Source: Rhodospirillaceae bacterium UBA6608 (lineage in GTDB: Bacteria; Pseudomonadota; Alphaproteobacteria; Rhodospirillales_A; Casp-alpha2). From it: a stretch of DNA of 20,242 nucleotides. Numbering within the stretch: position 1 is the first letter of the stretch; each line of letters begins with the position of its first letter. Position numbers and translations under genes: made by a program. Positions 14,404 through 20,242 of the stretch are shown here, one piece after another. The notes under the pieces are model-generated. The model was given only the letters and a program-made list of their open reading frames with translations, was not told the DNA's origin and searched no databases. Location: positions 1 through 20,242 of the forward strand of contig DJHY01000305.1 of the NCBI GenBank assembly GCA_002433335.1. Reading direction: 5' to 3'.

Positions 14404-15261
14404 CTAGTCGGCAGCCCCCAGATCATTGATATGCGCGGGCTTGCCCTGAACGCCGTCGTACAGCACCCCCTGGCGCAACTTCAGGATGCGATGGTGTTCG
14501 GCCAGGGCGGCTTCGTCCATGTCGCCGGCGGGCGGCGTTTCATGGATGAAATTGCCGTGCCGGTCCTCGCCCCGGACCAACCACGCACTGTCTTTTTCGG
14601 CCTTTTCCTGCGACACGTCCGGGCGGACGTAGCGAATGGCGAAACCGATCCGGCGGTCGTCGGTGGTGTTGGAGGTCGAGGCATGGGCCATCAGCACGTG
14701 ATGGAGCGAGACCTCGCCCGGCTGCAGCGGCATGTAGACCGCCGTGTCTTCGTCGACATCGACGGCCAGTTCCTGGCCGCGGGTCAGCAAATTGTGCTCG
14801 CTCAGGGTATCGCGGTGCGCGACCTGGGACCATTTGTGGCTGCCGGGCACGACCTTCATGCAGCCGGATTCAACCGTCGCCGGCGACAGCGCGACCCAGG
14901 CGGTCAGCACGTCGGGCTTGGACAAACCCCAATAGGTCGCATCCTGGTGCCAGGAAACATAAGCTGGATCGCAGGGTTCCTTGACGAACAGAGAACAACC
15001 CCAGGCCATCAGGTCCGGGCCCAGGACGTCTTCGACCGCATCCAAAATCGTCGGGTGGGAAACAAGCTCCGCCGCCCAGGTCTGCAGCAGGTAGAGCTTC
15101 TGCCCGCGCGACAATTCGTACCAGCCGCCGTTGGCTTCCTCGAACGCTTCGAAGCGGCGGCGATAATTCAGGGCTTCGTCGGTATCCATGATGCGGATCG
15201 GGGCGACGTATCCGTTTTCCCGGTAGCCCGCGACCTGCTCTTCCGACAGCAATTTCGGCAT
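14404..15261 (-). CDS. Phytanoyl-CoA dioxygenase (PhyH) family protein
   Basis: This 285-residue non-heme iron, 2-oxoglutarate-dependent oxygenase has iron ligands H105 and D107 in SWHQDATYWGL and probably H193 in LMAHASTSN. R204 in DDRRIGF binds the co-substrate. The segment GCMKVVPGSHK (133-143) is a family landmark. Length is normal. The ATG at 15261 has GGGAGGA 6 bp upstream. It lies 136 bp upstream of the CoA-transferase gene on the same strand, so it may head the operon or be separate. PhyH-family members hydroxylate very different small molecules (ectoine, phytanoyl-CoA, phosphonates, halogenation substrates), so the substrate is open. Because the enzyme yields succinate and the transferase may use succinyl-CoA, a metabolic link is conceivable but unproven. 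Confidence 0.9.
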   Translation of the reverse strand: MPKLLSEEQVAGYRENGYVAPIRIMDTDEALNYRRRFEAFEEANGGWYELSRGQKLYLLQTWAAELVSHPTILDAVEDVLGPDLMAWGCSLFVKEPCDPAYVSWHQDATYWGLSKPDVLTAWVALSPATVESGCMKVVPGSHKWSQVAHRDTLSEHNLLTRGQELAVDVDEDTAVYMPLQPGEVSLHHVLMAHASTSNTTDDRRIGFAIRYVRPDVSQEKAEKDSAWLVRGEDRHGNFIHETPPAGDMDEAALAEHHRILKLRQGVLYDGVQGKPAHINDLGAAD

Positions 15262-15341
15262 GTATTCCTCCCGATGACGACACGCGGTTTGCGCGTATTT
15301 TCGGGAAGTCTAATCCTAACCCCGCCGCCGAACAATCCGCA

Positions 15342-15361
15342 TCCCACCCCGAAAGGCGGGA
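15342..15361 (-). terminator. Weak hairpin downstream of the RTX gene
   Basis: On the minus strand TCCCGCC pairs with GGTGGGA (one G-U pair) around a short loop, 41 bp after the RTX stop. No T-tract follows, so this is only a possible terminator between the RTX gene and the PhyH-type gene. Confidence 0.25.
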
Positions 15362-15401
15362 AGTTGCGCGAATTTACGGTTAAATCGGCCCGGTCACGGA
15401 C

Positions 15402-18400
15402 TTAGCTGGTGATGAAGTCGCTGTCGTCGAGGGCGGCGCCGTCCGTATCGGTCAGTTCGATCTCCATATCGACGTTGGAGTCACCATCCGCATCGATCTC
15501 GAGAATCTTGGTCTGATCGTTGAAGCGCGCCTGGGTATTGCCCGAGGCGTCGAAATTGTTGGTTTCGTCACCCAGGAACTGGAAGACGCCGACCGAGAAA
15601 TCGGAGAAATCGAGCAGGTCGACCGTCGTCCCGGCCCCGACACCACCGGCATCGAAGTCTTCGATCACGTCGCGCATGGTCGACCCGATCCCGGATTCAT
15701 CGGCCGAGCGGTAGATGAACACATCGTTGCCGTCGCCGCCGATCAACTCGTCCGCGCCCAGGCCGCCGATCAGGATATCGTCGCCGTCACCGGTTTCGAT
15801 GATGTCGTCACCGTCGCCACCGTCGATTTCGTTGGTCCCGCCGTAGGCCCAGATATCGTCGTTTCCGGCGCCGCCGAAGACGATGGCTTCGCCGTCGTCC
15901 AGGGTCACGATGTCGTCGCCGTCGCCGGCATCGACGTAGTTTTCACCGTAACCGGCCTCGATGTCGTCGTCGCCGTCGCCGCCATACAGTTCGTTGTCGC
16001 CGTTACCGACCAGGATGAAATCGTTCCCAGCGCCGCCGAAGACGATATTGTCGCCGTCACCGCCTTCAAGGTCGTCGTCGCCGTCTTCGCCGTGGATTTC
16101 GTTATCACCGTCACCGGCCAGGATGACGTCGTCGTCATCGCCGCCGTAGATCAGATTGTCGCCATCCAGGGCATCGACGATGTCTTCGCCTGCACCGGCA
16201 TAGATTTCATTGTCGCCGTTGCCGACCAGAATTTCGTCGTCGCCATCGTCACCATAGATGACGTTGTCGCCATCACCGGCATCGATCAGGTCGTCGCCGC
16301 CGCCGCCGAAGACCCGGTTGTCGCCGTCGCCGGTGATCAGATCATCTTCGCCGTCGCCGCCATACAATTCATTCTCGCCGTCGGTGACTTCGATCCAGTC
16401 GTCACCGTCACCGCCATCGGCATAGTTGTCGCCGTCGCCCAGGTAAACCTGGTCATTGCCGGCCCCGGCGATCGCCGTGTTGTTGCCGTTGTTGGCGCGG
16501 ATGATATCGTCGCCGTTGCCGCCGTCGATGGTGTTGTCGCCGTCGCCGCCGTCCAAGTCGTCGTTCCCGTCCATGCCGGAAATCTGGTCGTCGCCGCCTT
16601 CGCCGTTGATCACGTCGCCGCCGGAAGAACCGACCAGCACGTCGTTCCCCTGCCCCGCCGTATCGGGCACGTCATCGACCGTGACGACAAAGGTTTCGGT
16701 ATAGCTGAGGCCACCCGCGTCGGTCGCGGTGACGTCGATGGAAACCGTCGGCTCGGCTTCGAAGTCCAAGGCTACGCCGTCTTTCAGCTTCAACTGATTG
16801 CCGACGATCTCGAACCGCGCGTCGCTGACCGCCAAGGTGTGGCTATCGCCCGCGTCCGGGTCGGAGACGGTCAGGTTACCGACGACCCAACCCTGTTCGT
16901 TTTCCGTAACGGACGAACCGTCCAAGGCAATATCCGTCGGCGCCTGATTGGCCAAAGGCAAGGTCAGGACGAAGGCCGCCGCCGTCGTGGCGCTGGCGCC
17001 ATTCGACTGTTCCGTCGCGGTGGCGGTCACGTCGACCGAAATGTCGCCCTGCGCCCCCGCCGGCGGGGTCACTGTCAGTCCGGCCAAATCGCCCGCGGCG
17101 ACGGTAAAGGAACCGTCCCCGTTCGCCGTCCCGGCGGACAGCAAACTGCCCGCGGGCAGGCCGCTGATCGTCACGCTCAGAACTTCCGAGCCATCCAGGT
17201 CCGTCAGGGCCGCGTCGATATCCAGGGCGACCGGCTGTCCGGCCTGCCCGGTCACGTCGGCAACCGTCAGGTCCGGCGTATCGGCGACCGCGTCGATGTC
17301 GAAAGTCGCGGTCGCGGTGGACTGACCGCCGTTGCCGTCGACCACCGTGTAGGTAAAGCTCGCCGGGCCGGAATAATCGGCATCGGGGGTGAACACCACA
17401 TCGCCCTGACCATTCAGGGCCACCGTACCGCCGACCGGGCTGCCGACCGCGCCGATGGACAGCACGTCGGATGCGTCGGCGTCGGTGTCGTTACCCAGAA
17501 GATCCCCGGCGGAAATCACCATCGCCGTGTCTTCGGTGCCGTTGGCGACCACGTCTGCGGCCGCGACCGGGCCGTCGTTGGTGCCGGTGATGGTGATCGT
17601 CACGGTCCCGACGTCGGAATCGCCGTCCGCATCGGTCACGCGGTAGGTGAAGGTTTCAGTCGCCGTTTCGCCCGCCGCCAGATGATCGAAAGCGTTACCC
17701 GGATCGAAGGTGAAGGTGCCGTCGCCGTTGAGGGTCAGGTCGCCCTGGTTCGGACCGGCCACCAATTCGACCGTGTCGATGCCGTCGGGCGCGCTGTCGT
17801 TGTCGAGCACCGAGCCCGCCACGATCGCATCCTCGGCCGCGGTGACGACCGCGTCATCGGTCGCGACGACCGCGTTGTCGTTCGGGTCGATGACCACGCC
17901 ATCGACGACGACCTCAAGATTCTCGAATCCTTTGACGTCCAGGTTGAAGGCCTGGAATTCGAACGTCTGGTTGGCGATGCCGTTACCGCCGGCGCCGTTG
18001 CCCCAGCCGCCGAACAACCCGCCGAACAGTCCACCGCCGCCAAACCAGCCGCCGCCATTTCCGTGGCTGTTGCCGTGCCCGTTTCCATGGCCGTTGCCAT
18101 GGCCATTGCCACAATTGCCGCCGCTATCGTCGCCGGAGATGAACGCCAGAAAATCGGCCACGTCCTGCTGCACGTCGGCGCGGGCCCATTCCTCGGCCGT
18201 GAATTCCAGGCGCAGCGTATCGTTGCCCGACCCGCCGTCATAGACGTCGTGCGCACCCTGGTTTTCACCCATTACATAGATCGCGGTATCGTTTCCGCTG
18301 TCGCCATAGACGGTATCGCTGCCGGATCCACCGTCCAGGATATCGTTGCCCCGGCCGCCTTCCAGCCGGTCTGGACCGGACCCGCCATACAATTCGTCGT

Positions 18401-18632
18401 CGCCGTTGCCGCCATACAGCTTGTCGTTGCCGGAACCGCCGTCCAGCACGTCACGACCGTTACCGCCGTAAAGCTTGTCGTTGCGGCCGGCGCCGTTCAT
18501 CGAATCGTTGCCGTTGCGCCCGAACATCAGGTCGTTGCGACCCGACCCGTTCATGGTGTCGTTGCCCCGCCCGCCGACGCTGATGGTCGGAATGTTGGAG
18601 AAGATGTTATGGAGCATACTGAAGATAGACAT
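15402..18632 (-). CDS. Large RTX repeat protein, probably type I-secreted
   Basis: This 1076-residue acidic protein has no N-terminal signal peptide. Regions in order: about 12 glycine-rich nonapeptides (20-140); a linker with a GNGH repeat (174-193) and a Gly/Trp/Phe-rich stretch; a VCBS-type domain (255-350, ending VTITITGTNDGP); cadherin-like domains (355-445 and 564-655) and an Ig-like stretch (452-560); then about 34 calcium-binding nonapeptides (660-970). The C-terminal domain (971-1076) resembles the serralysin/RTX cap: FIYRSADES, DVIEDFDAG, DLLDFSDFS. RTX repeats fold as a calcium-bound beta-roll after secretion, and the uncleaved C-terminus guides export. Likely roles are adhesin or surface/matrix protein; no enzyme domain is visible. 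No type I ABC transporter, membrane-fusion protein or TolC gene lies in the window. The ATG at 18632 is preferred; Met6 is an alternative. Confidence 0.9.
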   Translation of the reverse strand: MSIFSMLHNIFSNIPTISVGGRGNDTMNGSGRNDLMFGRNGNDSMNGAGRNDKLYGGNGRDVLDGGSGNDKLYGGNGDDELYGGSGPDRLEGGRGNDILDGGSGSDTVYGDSGNDTAIYVMGENQGAHDVYDGGSGNDTLRLEFTAEEWARADVQQDVADFLAFISGDDSGGNCGNGHGNGHGNGHGNSHGNGGGWFGGGGLFGGLFGGWGNGAGGNGIANQTFEFQAFNLDVKGFENLEVVVDGVVIDPNDNAVVATDDAVVTAAEDAIVAGSVLDNDSAPDGIDTVELVAGPNQGDLTLNGDGTFTFDPGNAFDHLAAGETATETFTYRVTDADGDSDVGTVTITITGTNDGPVAAADVVANGTEDTAMVISAGDLLGNDTDADASDVLSIGAVGSPVGGTVALNGQGDVVFTPDADYSGPASFTYTVVDGNGGQSTATATFDIDAVADTPDLTVADVTGQAGQPVALDIDAALTDLDGSEVLSVTISGLPAGSLLSAGTANGDGSFTVAAGDLAGLTVTPPAGAQGDISVDVTATATEQSNGASATTAAAFVLTLPLANQAPTDIALDGSSVTENEQGWVVGNLTVSDPDAGDSHTLAVSDARFEIVGNQLKLKDGVALDFEAEPTVSIDVTATDAGGLSYTETFVVTVDDVPDTAGQGNDVLVGSSGGDVINGEGGDDQISGMDGNDDLDGGDGDNTIDGGNGDDIIRANNGNNTAIAGAGNDQVYLGDGDNYADGGDGDDWIEVTDGENELYGGDGEDDLITGDGDNRVFGGGGDDLIDAGDGDNVIYGDDGDDEILVGNGDNEIYAGAGEDIVDALDGDNLIYGGDDDDVILAGDGDNEIHGEDGDDDLEGGDGDNIVFGGAGNDFILVGNGDNELYGGDGDDDIEAGYGENYVDAGDGDDIVTLDDGEAIVFGGAGNDDIWAYGGTNEIDGGDGDDIIETGDGDDILIGGLGADELIGGDGNDVFIYRSADESGIGSTMRDVIEDFDAGGVGAGTTVDLLDFSDFSVGVFQFLGDETNNFDASGNTQARFNDQTKILEIDADGDSNVDMEIELTDTDGAALDDSDFITS
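15717..16655 (-). repeat. RTX repeat block with 54-bp (18-residue) period
   Basis: About 34 tandem nonapeptide codings alternate in two types. One is xDGDN-x-I/V-x-G (for example GDGDNEIYG) and the other is GDGDD-x-I-x-A/V/T (for example GDGDDDIEA). The true DNA period is therefore two nonapeptides. Repeats are diverged at the codon level, so the array is old or selected rather than freshly copied. Confidence 0.9.
18054..18113 (-). repeat. 12-bp tandem repeat coding Gly-Asn-Gly-His
   Basis: A run of five near-perfect 12-base units codes GNGH repeats (residues about 174-193, CGNGHGNGHGNGHG). One unit carries Ser in place of Gly. The histidine-rich, flexible linker joins the first RTX block to the VCBS-type domain and could bind metal. 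Confidence 0.85.
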
Positions 18633-19039
18633 GGCCGCACCTGACGTTTCCGGGTTCGGAATTCCGCCGTTTGGCGAAATCCCATGGTCTTAATTCACTT
18701 CCCGACAAGCACTTGACCCTGCGCAGGCTAAAGCCCCGCCGGACAGCGCCGGTCGCCCCTCGGCCGCATCGTTTCCGACGCCATGAGCACGCAGTTTCTT
18801 CTTATTGTTGAAAATAACGATACGCCCCCATCCTGACGGCAAGATGACGGGAGCGGATTTTTCACCAGATTTTGCAGGATCTATGTCGCCTTGCTCCGAT
18901 GCGGCGGCGCGAAGACGGCAGAAACGTCATGGGAAAGAAGGGCGAGGCCCGGCGGCGGGGGAAGGTGGGGAGTTGGGGAGTGGCCGCCGGGCCCCTTCTG
19001 CGGAGTGTGGGATAGTTAGGGCAAACGTATGGGGAAAAC
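18633..19039. other. 407-bp gene-free region upstream of the RTX gene
   Basis: No convincing gene is present. An A+T-rich patch at 18793-18822 contains TTATT-N6-AATAA (18801-18816) and is the most likely place for the RTX promoter, 170 bp before its ATG. A G-rich run on the plus strand at 18952-18991 has four tracts of three or more G. The short open frames here have no ribosome site or protein-like composition. Confidence 0.5.
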
Positions 19040-19153
19040 TCAGCCGAAAGCGGAAGAGGCAATGACCATCGCCGCCACCATGATCCCGAGCACGATGCCG
19101 GTCACGGTGAGAGATCCTGCTTTCGCTGAAGTCGAAGCATGAATGCGCTGCAT
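19040..19153 (-). CDS. Single-helix membrane micropeptide, 37 residues
   Basis: I do not recognise this gene. From the ATG at 19153 it codes for 37 residues, beginning MQRIHASTSAKAG, then one hydrophobic helix (14-35: SLTVTGIVLGIMVAAMVIAS), then SAFG. A near-perfect Shine-Dalgarno, AGGAGGT, lies 6 bp before the ATG. This fixes the start and argues for real translation; a longer frame to 19228 would bury that site. Positive residues (R3, K11) precede the helix, so the N-terminus should face the cytoplasm. It is divergent from the formaldehyde-dehydrogenase gene and far from other minus-strand genes, so it is probably transcribed alone. Small one-helix proteins often regulate or stabilise larger membrane proteins; no partner is suggested by context. 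Confidence 0.65.
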   Translation of the reverse strand: MQRIHASTSAKAGSLTVTGIVLGIMVAAMVIASSAFG

Positions 19154-19244
19154 TGTCGCACCTCCTGTCTGAAGGTTGATGCAGGCCGGGCAGCTTCTCC
19201 TGCCATGGCCTCCTGCACTTTTAGTCAAGTCGTCCCATGGACAA

Positions 19245-19314
19245 GATTAGGCGCGAGTCGTTAATGATTTCTGAATCAATCTTAATTTTCATTAAGGGCG
19301 AAAAGCGCCTAGTC
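19245..19314. promoter_or_regulatory. Inverted repeats in the leader/promoter region of the formaldehyde dehydrogenase gene
   Basis: GATTAGGCGC (19245-19254) pairs with GCGCCTAGTC (19305-19314), with one G-U position. Between them lies a perfect A+T-rich inverted repeat, CTTAA-N6-TTAAG (19281-19296). The set sits 74-143 bp before the ATG at 19388. It may be an operator pair, or an RNA stem-loop if transcription starts upstream. No clear -35/-10 pair was chosen. Confidence 0.4.
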
Positions 19315-19387
19315 TTGCGCCCTCACAACGATCAGTGCCAACGATCGCAAAATCAGACACCCGCCCAAGCAACAGGGAGACATCAAT

Positions 19388-20242
19388 ATGCAGACCCGCG
19401 CGGCCGTGGCCCTTCAGGCCGGTTCCCCCCTTTCCATTGAAACCGTCGATCTGGACGGCCCGAAAGAAGGCGAATGCCTGGTCGAGATCAAAGCCACGGG
19501 CATCTGCCATACCGATGAATTCACCCTGTCCGGCGCCGACCCGGAAGGCATCTTCCCCGCCATCCTGGGCCATGAGGGCGCGGGCGTTGTGGTCGACGTC
19601 GGCCCCGGCGTGACCAGCCTGAAGAAAGGCGACCACGTCATTCCCCTGTACACCCCGGAATGCCGCCAGTGCGAATACTGCCTGAACCCCAAGACCAACC
19701 TGTGCCAGGCGATTCGTTCCACCCAGGGCCAGGGCCTGATGCCCGACGGCACCTCGCGCTTCAAACTGAACGGCGAGCCGGTGTTCCACTACATGGGCAC
19801 GTCCACGTTTTCCAATTACACGGTGGTCCCGGAAATCGCCCTGGCCAAGATTCGCGAAGACGCGCCGTTCGACAAGGTCTGCTACATCGGCTGCGGCGTG
19901 ACCACCGGCATCGGTGCGGTCATCAACACGGCGCAGGTCGAACCCGGCTCGAACGTCGTGGTGTTCGGCCTGGGCGGGATCGGCCTGAATGTGCTGCAGG
20001 GCGCCCGGCTGGTCGGCGCCGACATGATCGTCGGCGTCGATCTGAACCCCGCGCGCGAGGAACTGGCCCGCAAATTCGGCATGACCCATTTCGTCAACCC
20101 CAACGATCACGGCGACGACCTGGTCAATTACCTGGTCGAGCTGACCAAGGGCGGCGCCGATTATTCGTTCGAATGCATCGGCAATACCAAGGTCATGCGT
20201 CAGGCCCTGGAATGCGCCCATAAGGGCTGGGGCGAAAGCATC
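19388..20242 (+). CDS. S-(hydroxymethyl)glutathione dehydrogenase, class III alcohol dehydrogenase, 3' end cut
   Basis: This zinc enzyme oxidises S-(hydroxymethyl)glutathione, formed from formaldehyde and glutathione, to S-formylglutathione with NAD. It also reduces S-nitrosoglutathione. The visible 285 residues (of about 370) carry the catalytic zinc ligands C40, H62 and C169 and the structural zinc cysteines C92, C95, C98 and C106. They also carry the Rossmann loop GLGGIG (194-199) and D218 for [20 protein letters not shown] (109-125) is typical of class III enzymes. The ATG at 19388 has GGGAGA 8 bp upstream. The enzyme is cytoplasmic and part of glutathione-dependent formaldehyde detoxification. 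A following S-formylglutathione hydrolase gene would be expected but is beyond the window. Names in use include adhC, frmA and flhA. Confidence 0.95.
   Translation, partial: MQTRAAVALQAGSPLSIETVDLDGPKEGECLVEIKATGICHTDEFTLSGADPEGIFPAILGHEGAGVVVDVGPGVTSLKKGDHVIPLYTPECRQCEYCLNPKTNLCQAIRSTQGQGLMPDGTSRFKLNGEPVFHYMGTSTFSNYTVVPEIALAKIREDAPFDKVCYIGCGVTTGIGAVINTAQVEPGSNVVVFGLGGIGLNVLQGARLVGADMIVGVDLNPAREELARKFGMTHFVNPNDHGDDLVNYLVELTKGGADYSFECIGNTKVMRQALECAHKGWGESI

Noticed and set aside
11511..14429. 972-codon open frame on the plus strand
   Set aside because: It lies antisense to the CoA-transferase, desulfinase and ThDP genes, has an Arg/His/Gly/Ala-rich composition typical of GC-rich shadows, and matches no family. 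The minus-strand genes have clear motifs.
15717..16655. Regular short repeats resembling a CRISPR array
   Set aside because: The units are continuous coding repeats in phase with a protein, are diverged, and have no constant-repeat/unique-spacer structure or cas genes.
16092..18644. 850-codon open frame on the plus strand
   Set aside because: It is the antisense shadow of the RTX gene. Its Val/Ala/Ile-rich repeats simply mirror the Asp/Gly/Asn codons of the RTX array.
18952..18991. G-rich tract that could form a G-quadruplex
   Set aside because: Four G-tracts are present but one loop is about 10 bases, and position relative to any promoter is unclear. Not strong enough to claim.

Overview
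The window is a GC-rich, densely coded stretch of what looks like an alphaproteobacterial chromosome, plausibly a marine or sediment Rhodospirillales-type organism. That placement rests on gene content and codon style only (2-oxoglutarate dioxygenases, CoA-transferase/acyl-CoA enzymes, class III alcohol dehydrogenase, a type I-secreted RTX protein), not on any marker gene. I see no tRNA, rRNA, CRISPR array, insertion sequence or phage gene. Both outer genes are cut by the window ends.

Layout: serA (3' part missing, minus) lies at the left edge, followed by periplasmic Cu/Zn superoxide dismutase sodC (plus) with a clear terminator. An SDR oxidoreductase (minus) diverges from a small cupin of the cysteine/thiol dioxygenase type (plus). 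A small unknown ORF follows, then an ArsR-type regulator translationally coupled to an ArsP-type (DUF318) permease, with a 20-bp palindromic operator over its -10 box. Next come a TauD/TfdA dioxygenase (minus), a glutathione transferase, a two-CBS-domain protein and a second glutathione transferase (plus). A minus-strand block then runs from 15.3 kb down to 8.3 kb: PhyH-type dioxygenase, family III CoA-transferase, acyl-CoA-dehydrogenase-fold protein, thiamine-diphosphate enzyme, msrB, an FCY1-like cytosine deaminase and an EAL-domain phosphodiesterase. The right side holds a 1076-residue RTX repeat protein, a 37-residue one-helix membrane peptide and the start of S-(hydroxymethyl)glutathione dehydrogenase.

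The main result concerns the acyl-CoA-dehydrogenase-fold gene at 11811-13016. It has Gln and Gly at the two positions where dehydrogenases carry the catalytic Glu, and Arg at residue 84. That is the residue signature described for 3-sulfinopropionyl-CoA desulfinase (Acd), a flavoprotein that releases sulfite from 3SP-CoA and does not dehydrogenate. The gene sits 12 bp behind a family III CoA-transferase, the enzyme type that makes 3SP-CoA in Variovorax. The most economical reading is a 3-sulfinopropionate degradation operon (3SP to 3SP-CoA to propionyl-CoA plus sulfite), here joined to an uncharacterised ThDP enzyme and perhaps a PhyH dioxygenase. Elsewhere in the window the thiol-dioxygenase-like cupin (a possible source of 3SP from 3-mercaptopropionate), the TauD-like dioxygenase, MsrB, two glutathione transferases and the glutathione-dependent formaldehyde dehydrogenase give a loose sulfur/thiol theme. 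Linking those distant genes to the operon is inference.
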